DNA from: Opitutia bacterium UBA3151
GTDB lineage: Bacteria; Verrucomicrobiota; Verrucomicrobiia; Opitutales; Seribacteraceae
Reading direction: 5' to 3'
Assembly (NCBI GenBank): GCA_002364975.1
Contig: DEYT01000155.1
Location: 3,840-30,802 of the forward strand
DNA: 26,963 nt
A program made the translations under genes and the position numbers. A model generated the notes under the pieces. It ran no database searches and was not told the DNA's origin. It saw only the letters and a program-made list of their open reading frames with translations. Shown here in pieces: positions 9,701 to 16,542 of the stretch (the stretch's first letter is position 1; each line of letters begins with the position of its first letter).

Positions 9701-12700
9701 GACTCTCTCCAATTTGGAATTATGGAAATGAAGGTCATCCGCATCAAGTTCAAGTGAGACCGTGGTATTCTGCCCAGGCTTGAGATGAACCCGGTCAAAC
9801 GCTTTGAGTTCAAGAATGGGTCGCCCGATCTCATAACTTTCTCCGGAAACATAGAGTTGAACGATCTCGGTTCCAGCCTGTTTCCCAATGTTCTTTAGAT
9901 CAAAGCTGACCGTAATTTTTTGTCCTGGTCGAATACTAGGTGAAGAGGATTGAGGCTCTCCATATTGGAATTTGGTATAGCTCAGACCATACCCGAAAGG
10001 ATATTCAGCACCTTTGGGAGCATCAAGATAATCAAAGATGAGGGCACTATTGTGTTGGCTGTAATGGGCTGGGATCTGAGAAATCGATTTAGGCCAACTG
10101 AGGGTAAGCTTTCCAGATGGATTGGTGGAGCCAAATAGAATTTCGGCAGCGGCAGTGCCCGTCTCTTGTCCAGCATAATGAGCCGCTACAATTGCTGAAA
10201 ATTTATCTCCCAGCGTACCCAGAGTAATGGGTTTACTATGATTCAAAAAGGCAATGACTGGCTTGCCCGTTTTCAGTACTTCTTGTGCCAGAACTTCTTG
10301 AGCTTCGGTAAGATCAAGGGTGGAGCGGTCTCCCACATGGTTTCCTCCCCATGCTTCACGGTTGAGCAGAACGCTTTCTCCAATTGCCAGAATTACAACA
10401 TCAGCCTTGGCCGCTACTTGAACAGCTTCGGTGATAAGCTTGCGGTTATCCTCGACCGTTGCGTAGTCAACCTCGTTGACATAACGCCAATTTGAGTAGG
10501 AATCACCAGTGTCATTGTGTGCGACCTTGCATCCTTCCGCAAAAAGAAGCTTAGATGGGTCATCCACAAAGCTCTGGATTCCTTCAAAGATCGAAACAGT
10601 TTTGAGCGGTCGTCCGGAGTAGTTACCCAACCTGCATACCTTGGCATTGGGACCAATCACGGCAATGGTCTGTCCGGCATCTTTATCAAGAGGAAGTAAC
10701 CCCCGGTCATTGCGGAGTAAAACGATTGTTTCGCGGGCTGCCTTTCGACTAAGTTCAACCGCCTTTTCTGACCGGGAATGAGAAAGTGCTTTTTTTCGAT
10801 TTAGTTCAAAGGGGGCTTCAAAGAGGCCGAGGCGAAACTTCAATGCCAGAACTGCCCGGACTGCCTCGTCAACTTTGGAAAGAGTAATCTTCCCTTCCTT
10901 AATAAGCTGAGCAAGATGTTGAAACCCAAAGTTGTTGGGAAGTTCTAGCTGGAGTCCTGCCTGAAGAGCCATTCGGGCGGCATCCGCATTCGAAGTTCCA
11001 ATTTTTTGATACTGGCGAACCAAATCAATTCCTTGGTAATCTCCGATTACAAGGCCTTTAAAACCAATTCGCTCCCGGAGTACATCGGTTAGGATCCAGG
11101 GGTTTACATGGCAGGGCAATCCATCCACTTCATTAAATGCTGCCATTACGGAAGCGGGTCGTGCTGATTGAATCACATGGCGAAAGGGGGCGATTTCATG
11201 GTCGAGTAGGTAGCGTGGACCGTAGGGGTAGGGGGATCGATTTCGGCCACCTTCGGTCCCAGCGTAGCCCACAAAATGCTTTAGGGTTGCAGCCACATGA
11301 TCCGAGTCAATTTCTCCATTTGAAGATCCTTGAAGCCCGCGAACCATTGCTTCTCCCAAGCGACCAACCAGAAATGGATCTTCTCCTAGGGTTTCGTCTA
11401 CTCTTCCCCACCTTAAGTCGCGGGCAACATCGACGATGGGCGATAGAATGTGAGAAACTCCACGAGATCGTGCTTCCCGTGCTGCCTGGTCATAAATTTC
11501 TTCCATAAGGTCAGGATTCCAAGCACAGGAAAGTCCAATGGGTGAAGGGAAGGAGTTTGCCTCGAATCGCATGAAGCCGTGGGCTGCTTCATCATGTTGG
11601 ATGGCAGGTATTCCCAAGCGGGTACGCTTTCGGAAGTACTCCTGCACTGCGGAGTATTGACGGATGTCCTCTTCCACGGTCATGTTATGAAGGGGGCCGA
11701 GTTGCCCGATCCCGTGAGGGCAGTGATTCGCGTAGAATGAAGGATCGAAAATCTTTCCATCTTTCAGAAGTTTTTCTTCGTTGGGATCCCACCACCCTGT
11801 TAATTGGGCCACTTTTTCTTCCACGGTCATCCGTCTAATTAGATCTTCAACTCTGCTTTCAATCGAAAGAGAGGAATCTTTGTATGAGCCAGAAAGCAAA
11901 GTTCGTGGTTTTTCAGTTGGAAATCCAATCAGGTTGAAAGGCTTTTCTGATGCATTGACGAATTGGCTTTCAGCCATTTTCTCCAACCATTTTGATTTAA
12001 GCAGGGGAGCAGTCTCCAGTCGGGTTTGGCCCCATCCGTCCCCAGCCCACATATCCTGGGCTTCCCAATCCGCATTAATGTAGGAAATGGCCCGGATGAC
12101 ATCCTGATTATTCTCTATGTGAAGAAAAAACTTCGTAAACCAGGAGTCCCAAATTCCCTGCGGGTCTTCTTTTTCAAAGAAAATACCACGGGGCGTGGCC
12201 TCGGCGATGAAAACTGGTTTTTTTACTTTACGCGCAAAATCAAGAGCTGCCTTGCCGTCGTGGTCACCACCCCACCATGAATACCCCACCCAATCATAGT
12301 ATTCGGTGCCGGGATCGTAGTCGATAAATTGTTGTGGTTTTGCCCCGCTGGATGAAGCATATACAGTAGCAAAGTTGGTAAGTTTTGCATCCTGCAGCGC
12401 TTCTACAATTCTGCGAAAAGCGGCCTTAAAATTCACTGGATCGTATGCATTCCAACTTCCATCAAATTCATAACCTATGCGGATAAGGAATGGATGATCC
12501 GAATGATCCTTTACGAAGTCCACTAACTCGTCGATGAGATGATCGTAAGAACCATCGGCAATTTTGTCCTCTGAATTTCCCTCCATTGAAATGGAAAGAT
12601 GCATCACGCATCGGTCGAGAACGGGGGAGTCGAGATAAGCTTTTTGATTCATTGGTCCCGCAGCCCACTCGGTTTCTTCATTGAGACCATCCACTTTTCC

Positions 12701-12958
12701 TTTTACGAAGCTCCGGTTGAATTTATTTGTCCAACCTTCGGTGAAATAAACATAATGGGTGATTCCAGCTGGAACCCCAATGTTGTCAACATAACCGTCC
12801 CGGTACTTGGCGGTTCCGCCAACCGACTGATTATCCTGACCGGCAAAGACGAGAATCTGTCCGGGAGGTGGGGCGAATCGTCCGGTAATTTGGCCAAAGC
12901 CCAAGCTGTAAAAGAACAGTGCTGTGGAAAAAAGTTTCCAAGAAGTAAGTAGTTTCAT
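6779..12958 (-). CDS. Four-enzyme fusion: GH26-like / GH3 / S1 sulfatase / GH30
   Basis: One unbroken frame of 2059 codons encodes a secreted protein of roughly 230 kDa. Residues 1-22 are a signal peptide. Residues 25-335 are a GH26-like barrel (Glu164 in GYEFDG, Glu253 in FIAEATPRG). Residues 366-1110 are a full BglX-type GH3: KHF at 560-562, nucleophile Asp640 in IGDYQG, probable acid/base Glu868, and a fibronectin-III-like end. Residues 1140-1600 are an iduronate-2-sulfatase-like S1 domain: Asp1150/Asp1151, formylglycine Cys1188 in CGASR, KPHLPF, GDHG at 1442-1445. Residues 1610-2059 are GH30: GFGGS, acid/base Glu1757 in VQNET, nucleophile Glu1869 in WMTET, then a beta-sandwich. Linkers are short (about 10-30 residues), and only the first module has a signal. 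No binding module or sorting domain is visible. The gene is last in the GH43-MFS-fusion series, 26 nt after the transporter. All four active sites look intact. Inferred role: one-protein desulfation and cleavage of a sulfated xylan-like glycan. Confidence 0.9.
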   Translation of the reverse strand: MKLLTSWKLFSTALFFYSLGFGQITGRFAPPPGQILVFAGQDNQSVGGTAKYRDGYVDNIGVPAGITHYVYFTEGWTNKFNRSFVKGKVDGLNEETEWAAGPMNQKAYLDSPVLDRCVMHLSISMEGNSEDKIADGSYDHLIDELVDFVKDHSDHPFLIRIGYEFDGSWNAYDPVNFKAAFRRIVEALQDAKLTNFATVYASSSGAKPQQFIDYDPGTEYYDWVGYSWWGGDHDGKAALDFARKVKKPVFIAEATPRGIFFEKEDPQGIWDSWFTKFFLHIENNQDVIRAISYINADWEAQDMWAGDGWGQTRLETAPLLKSKWLEKMAESQFVNASEKPFNLIGFPTEKPRTLLSGSYKDSSLSIESRVEDLIRRMTVEEKVAQLTGWWDPNEEKLLKDGKIFDPSFYANHCPHGIGQLGPLHNMTVEEDIRQYSAVQEYFRKRTRLGIPAIQHDEAAHGFMRFEANSFPSPIGLSCAWNPDLMEEIYDQAAREARSRGVSHILSPIVDVARDLRWGRVDETLGEDPFLVGRLGEAMVRGLQGSSNGEIDSDHVAATLKHFVGYAGTEGGRNRSPYPYGPRYLLDHEIAPFRHVIQSARPASVMAAFNEVDGLPCHVNPWILTDVLRERIGFKGLVIGDYQGIDLVRQYQKIGTSNADAARMALQAGLQLELPNNFGFQHLAQLIKEGKITLSKVDEAVRAVLALKFRLGLFEAPFELNRKKALSHSRSEKAVELSRKAARETIVLLRNDRGLLPLDKDAGQTIAVIGPNAKVCRLGNYSGRPLKTVSIFEGIQSFVDDPSKLLFAEGCKVAHNDTGDSYSNWRYVNEVDYATVEDNRKLITEAVQVAAKADVVILAIGESVLLNREAWGGNHVGDRSTLDLTEAQEVLAQEVLKTGKPVIAFLNHSKPITLGTLGDKFSAIVAAHYAGQETGTAAAEILFGSTNPSGKLTLSWPKSISQIPAHYSQHNSALIFDYLDAPKGAEYPFGYGLSYTKFQYGEPQSSSPSIRPGQKITVSFDLKNIGKQAGTEIVQLYVSGESYEIGRPILELKAFDRVHLKPGQNTTVSLELDADDLHFHNSKLERVLPSGKYKIRVGGSSQSLSKPIELKTIPERVSSGTSSIVPNKGPLYAAPPENKPKGLNVLFLAIDDLRPELGAYGSKVKTPNMDRLASTGTLFRRAYCQQAVCGASRLSIMGGLYPTLTKEQTFHVSGWRQRHPNLLTLNQHFKEQGYNTIGLGKIFHGVGGVGVDSTHWNQWIQVHTKGHYLKKENLNILQRAIAEAKVGDNFDPPKGPMTESAEVDDDAYVDGKRAQKAVELLAELAKQPDQPFFLAVGMTKPHLPFVAPKKYWDLYNRNDFKMPTNSGIPPGYPVHAANQLALEMSKYTDYQGNGPKDFSQETNRRLLHGYAASTSYVDSCIGKVLDGLEKSGLANNTIVVLWGDHGWKLGDHSSWCKHTNFECDTRVPLVVRDPRLEGGKRTPRLVELIDLYPTLCDLTGLPIPDHCQGRSFRGLLEDPEAGHRLDAYSSYPAHKMTGHSIRFKNYRYTEWLEEDGKSVASVLTDLAADPGEQTNVKNDPAHMEGLALAKERLQLRIKEAKRSDYLPSKEATPDLILQVSPNHDLVKQRIEGFGGSIAFWGTKPDRKAMNHAFEELKVSILRAQGEVARKGIVDHNKEVLQRAMKINPELQILLTFWQPRSVELQLESDWLQIVEGTQGDQYELKYAMEDAWADEIVHRTQQYIDWGINVTTLGVQNETNYSKVGSQTCIWDPIRLKNFIENRLKPRLVQAGLKVKVAAPDLAYVGYQGSEITRFLPTIQSKAVDLVAYHMYDSFQDGMDGGISVLRENSREIGKIRRKEFPNKGFWMTETTGAQWNNDLWHTYGWTPQANEFDKAILAAQYAHMTLVDAGANVFMWWGLIYSLAPDRETNPKVREKHRDEGLVLVDEQPGAYGRQKLIERTKKFFVLKQFANFLTPGTQRIAIGSPDPLLVSAYRKRNGKEGVVIAINPSNQVIGLNLNLPDNGKVKSAFQTDRQLNCEAVKANSPLPPKSIRTLVYSK
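6782..8131 (-). other. Domain 4 of the fusion: GH30 module
   Basis: Residues about 1610-2059. RIEGFGGSIAFWG is the GH30 entry strand. VQNET holds acid/base Glu1757 and WMTET holds nucleophile Glu1869, 112 residues apart. The end is the GH30 beta-sandwich, from VLKQFANFLTPG to the stop. GH30 includes xylanases, beta-xylosidases and beta-1,6-glucanases; the subfamily cannot be fixed by eye. Confidence 0.85.
8159..9541 (-). other. Domain 3 of the fusion: S1 sulfatase, iduronate-2-sulfatase-like
   Basis: Residues about 1140-1600. LFLAIDDLRPELGAYG, AYCQQAVCGASR, GLGKIFHG, TKPHLPF and WGDHGWKLGDH follow the order and spacing of iduronate-2-sulfatase relatives (S1_7 type). The formylglycine codon is at 9395-9397. 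The motif is C-x-A-x-R rather than the commoner C-x-P-x-R. There is no signal peptide of its own. Confidence 0.9.
9629..11863 (-). other. Domain 2 of the fusion: GH3 module
   Basis: Residues about 366-1110. It begins with SLSIESRVEDLIRRMTVEEK, the standard GH3 start. It then has DEAAHGF, LGEDPFL, KHFVGY, the nucleophile Asp640, the C-terminal alpha/beta domain with the REAW motif (Glu868) aligned to the BglX acid/base, PFGYGLSYT, and a fibronectin-III-like domain. This is a complete exo-glycosidase, of beta-glucosidase or beta-xylosidase type. Confidence 0.9.
11954..12886 (-). other. Domain 1 of the fusion: GH26-like catalytic module
   Basis: Residues about 25-335. The pair Glu164 (LIRIGYEFDGSWNAYD) and Glu253 (KPVFIAEATPRG), 89 residues apart, fits the acid/base and nucleophile of a clan GH-A enzyme. 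The closest pattern I recognise is GH26, which includes beta-1,3-xylanases and mannanases. The usual His before the acid/base Glu is Tyr163 here. The family is likely, not certain, and the substrate is open. Confidence 0.65.
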
Positions 12959-12984
12959 GGTAAAGGGTAAAATGAAAAATAGGG

Positions 12985-14664
12985 TTAGTTCTTAATCAAT
13001 TCAGATTCCAGTTGTTCCAAGGATTTACCCTTAGTTTCGGGGAGAAGTTTGAAGAGTATGAAGAAGCCCCCAAGAGTGATAAGACCAAAGATCAAAAAGG
13101 TTGTGGAGCCTCCAAAATTAGACAATTCCCATGGAAAGATTTGCGTTACGAGCCAAGCGGTAAATGAATTAACTAAACCAATCGTTCCAATGGCTAATCC
13201 ACGAATTTTGTTTGGATACATTTCAGAAAGCATAACCCACATTACTGGTCCCAAAGAGAGGTTGAAGAAAGCGATGAATCCCAAGACACCAATGAGCACA
13301 TTAAAGGCATTCATCTGGATCGCCGTTTCCAAAAATGCATTTTTGCTGTGGTTGTACAGTGAAAAATCGTCTTCTTTTCCAGCATTCTTCACCAAAAGCT
13401 TTCTTAATTCTCGTTTAAAAACGATATCGTTTTTATAGGAAACTGCATCCTCTATTCCCGAAAGTTTCTCTCTGATTTCAGATAACTTGGCTATGGAATT
13501 AATGGTGTTTTGCAAAGCCTTTTGGTCAAATTTGGAAAGCATTCCCGCTGCAATTTCCTTTTGTTCAAGCTCAGATTGAGTTTTTTCCAGTGCATCCGTC
13601 AGGCAGACCTCGGAGATTTTTTCGGGTGAGAGTTGGTATTCTGCCTGACCAAATTCATAGGAGCAAAGAAGTAGGCTGGCGGTAATGCCGGCAACTCCGA
13701 CGAGCATGAGCGGACGACGACCGACTCGGTCCATTAGAACCATGGCAATCACGGCACAGACCACCGAGGTTAATCCCAGGATTGCTCCTTGTGCGAATGC
13801 GTTGTCGGTTCCAATTCCAGTAAGTTTAAATATGGAGGTGGCGTAGAAGTATATCGCATTAATCCCGCATGCCTGTTGTAAAATTCCGATAATCAACCCG
13901 AGTATCACAATGAAGCCAAGGGCTGGCTTGAATAACTCTAGGAAGGAAGCTTTCTTAATATTTTTTTCGTCTTCTAGGCTTTTCTCGATGGAATCACCCT
14001 CGATCGATGCCAATTCCTTACCATGGAGTAGTTCTAAAACTTTCTTGCCCTCATCCTTGCGGTTCTGAGCGTATAACCAGCGAGGGCTTTTTGGAACGAA
14101 GAAAAGGAAGATGAAGTACAAAATTGCCGGAATGGCTTCGACACCAAGCATCCATCGCCAGAGGTTCTCTTTGGTCAGAAACTCCGTTGTGGGTGAATAT
14201 TTGTTGAATAAATAATTACTTAAGAAAGCGACGAAAAAACCAAGCATGATATTAAGTTGCTGGGTCGCAACGAGTCTACCCCGGTTCTCCGCTCCAGCAA
14301 TTTCAGCGATGTATAGGGGGGCCAAAATCAAGGCTGCCCCAAAAGCTACTCCTCCAATCATCCGGGATATCCAAAGGATATCATAGGACATTGCATACGC
14401 GGATAGAAGCGCGGAGACTGCATAGAGAAATGCGACCATGATAAGAATCGGTTTTCTGCCGATGGCATCACTGGCCCGACCAGCTACCAACATGGCAAAC
14501 ATGGCAACAAAAGTGGGGCAGCTGGTGACCCAGCCAATCTGGGTATCGTCTAGGCCGAAAAAGGGACCGGCGGTATCCATGACGCCTGAAATGATACCCA
14601 TGTCGAATCCAAAAAGAAAGCCTCCGAGGGAGACCGTTAGAGCGATAAAAAAAGTACGATTCAT
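12985..14664 (-). CDS. MFS sugar transporter (sugar porter family) with a large periplasmic insert
   Basis: This 559-residue protein has twelve predicted membrane segments and sugar-porter signatures in order: GGFLFGFDMGIISG (14-27), GRASDAIGRKP (62-72), PLYIAEIAGAENRGR (116-130), PKSPRWLY (191-198), QQACGINAIYFYAT (263-276), DRVGRRP (312-318), the SEMYPNKIRG loop (480-489) and PETKG (542-546). It is expected to import a sugar or short oligosaccharide by proton symport, XylE-like. Between segments 9 and 10, residues about 338-450 form a helical, charged insert. By topology it faces the periplasm; most sugar porters have only a short loop there, so the total is about 70-100 residues longer than usual. 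The start ATG follows the GH43 stop by 2 nt, which suggests coupled translation. Its position between a cytoplasmic beta-xylosidase and a secreted multi-enzyme implies that it carries their shared product. Confidence 0.92.
   Translation of the reverse strand: MNRTFFIALTVSLGGFLFGFDMGIISGVMDTAGPFFGLDDTQIGWVTSCPTFVAMFAMLVAGRASDAIGRKPILIMVAFLYAVSALLSAYAMSYDILWISRMIGGVAFGAALILAPLYIAEIAGAENRGRLVATQQLNIMLGFFVAFLSNYLFNKYSPTTEFLTKENLWRWMLGVEAIPAILYFIFLFFVPKSPRWLYAQNRKDEGKKVLELLHGKELASIEGDSIEKSLEDEKNIKKASFLELFKPALGFIVILGLIIGILQQACGINAIYFYATSIFKLTGIGTDNAFAQGAILGLTSVVCAVIAMVLMDRVGRRPLMLVGVAGITASLLLCSYEFGQAEYQLSPEKISEVCLTDALEKTQSELEQKEIAAGMLSKFDQKALQNTINSIAKLSEIREKLSGIEDAVSYKNDIVFKRELRKLLVKNAGKEDDFSLYNHSKNAFLETAIQMNAFNVLIGVLGFIAFFNLSLGPVMWVMLSEMYPNKIRGLAIGTIGLVNSFTAWLVTQIFPWELSNFGGSTTFLIFGLITLGGFFILFKLLPETKGKSLEQLESELIKN
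13315..13653 (-). other. Insert between MFS segments 9 and 10
   Basis: Residues about 338-450 of the transporter: no hydrophobic segment, rich in Lys, Glu, Leu and Ser with heptad-like spacing (EKTQSELEQKE, LSEIREKLSG), so probably helical or coiled-coil. It has one Cys (354). Its function is unknown. Confidence 0.6.
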
Positions 14665-14666
14665 AT

Positions 14667-16220
14667 TTAGGATTCGTTAGGGATGGTTTCCAGGTAATGG
14701 AAAAAGGCTGGAAGTTTATTTCCGCTTAGATCTTGGCATGCAAGTGCGATGAAAGAACCGGTGAAACCCCAGTGTTTACCATGATCATCGGAGAGGATGG
14801 AGGCATCCAGGATCGGGCCCACCTTTTTAAAGTATTCCCCATCTTGTGAAAATTGAAATTCTAAAGAGCTATCGTCAAAGATCGCCTGTAAATAGATCGA
14901 ACCACTCGCAACCGGAACGATTTCTGGACCGAGTGGGAAGGTGGAGCTGCCGTCATCACAGCTATGTATCTGGAGGCAAAGTCCTCTTTCTTCGTCGTTC
15001 GATAGATACAGGTAGTGAAAAAGATAAGTATTATAGTAAGCAGCCAGGCCAGCCATTTGCTGGAAATTTTCCGGCTGGAAAGAAAGCTTGGTGGTAGCGG
15101 TTAATCTTTGAGTAGTTAATCGTCTGGCGAGCATTGCCTGTTCAAAGTTTGACTCCAGAGACTCCATGCCCACCAAAGTAAGGCCATCGGGTTCAATCAT
15201 TACCGAACTAGATGGACCGCGAGGTATCGCGAAATGAGGAGAGTCGAAAGGGAGAAGGTTTGGCAATTCATCCCATGGGCACGGCTCAAAGGGTGGCGGT
15301 TGTACCTGTTCATCAGGCTCATTTCCACCGTTGGTCAGGTAGAGCCAGTCATCGTCACGCCATTCCACTTTTTGAATCGCAGTTTCCCTTCCGAGGTTAC
15401 ATTTATTGGTTCCAGGAATGGGACGCCCACAAAGGTGAGTCATATACCATTGGTTATCTATTGTTTCAATAAGACTGGCATGGCCCGCTTTTTGAAGTTT
15501 AAGTTCGGGCTTGCCCGAAGAAGTCAAAATCGGATTCTGTGGATGGATTTCATAGGGACCCGCAAGTTCGGTGGAACGGGCAAGGGAGACTGCATGTTCG
15601 TACTCGGTTCCACCCTCTGCAGTTAGTAAGTAATAAAAGCCATTCCTTTTGTATAAGTGAGGCCCTTCGGTCAAACCCAAGGTACTCCCTTTGAAAATCA
15701 TTTTTGATTTTCCAATCAGCGATTGGGTTTGTGGATCGTATTCCTGGAGAACGATTCCATGAAAGGGATTCTTTCCCGGGCGATGATCCCAGACCATATT
15801 GAGCCAGTATTTTTTACCATCATCATCGTGGAACAAGGAAGGATCAAAGCCGGACGAATTAATGAAAACCGGATCGGACCAAGGTCCATCAATAGAGGGG
15901 GAGGCAATTAAAAAATTTGGAGTGTCTTTAGTGGCGGCCTCGTGTTGGTGAACCACGGTGTAGCATAAGTAAAAAAGGCCGTCATGGAAGCTAAGAGCAG
16001 GGGCCCAAACTCCTCCCGAGCTCGGGATACCTTGAAGATTCAAAAGCCTTTTTTCTTGGAGGGCATGTCCGAGGAGTCTCCAATTTACCAGATCTCTTGA
16101 ATGATGAATCTGAACTCCAGGGAACCATTCGAAAGTGGAGGTAGCCACATAGTAATCCTGATTAACCTTACAAATCGAAGGATCGGGATTAAATCCTTGG
16201 AGAATTGGATTTTGTATCAT
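14667..16220 (-). CDS. xynB: Cytoplasmic GH43 beta-xylosidase (XynB type)
   Basis: This 517-residue protein starts MIQNPILQGFNPDPS without a signal peptide, so it acts in the cytoplasm. The GH43 catalytic triad is clear: base Asp13 (NPDPS), pKa modulator Asp126 (SGFDPSLFHDDDG) and acid Glu185 (LTEGPHLY). These positions nearly match the known XynB3-type beta-xylosidases (15, 128, 187), as do STFEWFPGVQIHHSRDLVNW and GVWAPALSFHDGLFYL. The C-terminal 200 residues form the concanavalin-like domain of this subfamily (MLARRLTTQR, AGLAAYYNTYLFHYLYLS). Expected reaction: exo-hydrolysis of beta-1,4-xylo-oligosaccharides to xylose; arabinofuranosidase side activity is possible. It is the first gene of the minus-strand operon with the MFS porter and the four-module enzyme, and gives the best clue that the operon substrate contains xylose. 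The start is preceded by a run of C, with no Shine-Dalgarno sequence. Confidence 0.93.
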   Translation of the reverse strand: MIQNPILQGFNPDPSICKVNQDYYVATSTFEWFPGVQIHHSRDLVNWRLLGHALQEKRLLNLQGIPSSGGVWAPALSFHDGLFYLCYTVVHQHEAATKDTPNFLIASPSIDGPWSDPVFINSSGFDPSLFHDDDGKKYWLNMVWDHRPGKNPFHGIVLQEYDPQTQSLIGKSKMIFKGSTLGLTEGPHLYKRNGFYYLLTAEGGTEYEHAVSLARSTELAGPYEIHPQNPILTSSGKPELKLQKAGHASLIETIDNQWYMTHLCGRPIPGTNKCNLGRETAIQKVEWRDDDWLYLTNGGNEPDEQVQPPPFEPCPWDELPNLLPFDSPHFAIPRGPSSSVMIEPDGLTLVGMESLESNFEQAMLARRLTTQRLTATTKLSFQPENFQQMAGLAAYYNTYLFHYLYLSNDEERGLCLQIHSCDDGSSTFPLGPEIVPVASGSIYLQAIFDDSSLEFQFSQDGEYFKKVGPILDASILSDDHGKHWGFTGSFIALACQDLSGNKLPAFFHYLETIPNES

Positions 16221-16542
16221 GGGGGTTATGATTTAGTAACTTGGCAAAAGGTAAGGATTATCAATACCGATTTAATATTCCTCTTTCAAAGTCGAAAAGT
16301 CTGGTATTTAAAAAGGAACAACGAGTTGGGTAGTTGAATGAGTAACCATGAAGGCAAAGCAAAAAGGAATTTTATAGGGTTATCTCGAAGGGGGCTTGCT
16401 TAAAGATAATAAAACCAATTTTTTCACTATATTTTGTTCGCCTTGCAAGACTATAAAATTAAGGCTTAAGTTAATGAAATCAAAATCTAGCTTTCATGCC
16501 TTGAACTTTTGGATTCAGATCTTAAAAGCTCCAGCCTCCATC
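16221..16542. promoter_or_regulatory. Divergent intergenic region between the GH43 operon and a sulfatase gene
   Basis: These 322 nt hold no convincing gene. They must contain promoters for both directions. On the plus side a TATAAAAT stretch (16452-16459) is flanked by the inverted repeat GCCTT (16440-16444) / AAGGC (16461-16465), next to the palindrome CTTGCAAG (16442-16449). This looks like an operator over a -10 element, but no good -35 box is seen. A plus-strand frame stays open upstream to a TTG at 16396, which is probably untranslated leader. Confidence 0.35.
16261..16289 (-). promoter_or_regulatory. Candidate sigma-70-like promoter for the GH43-MFS-fusion operon
   Basis: On the minus strand a TTGAAA box (16284-16289) is separated by exactly 17 nt from TATTGA (16261-16266), which would start transcription about 35 nt before the GH43 ATG. 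The -35 box is good and the -10 box poor. Confidence 0.3.

Noticed and set aside
16396..16542. N-terminal extension of the sulfatase from a TTG start
   Set aside because: It would place 49 residues, including two extra hydrophobic stretches, ahead of a good signal peptide; the ATG at 16543 gives a normal sulfatase.
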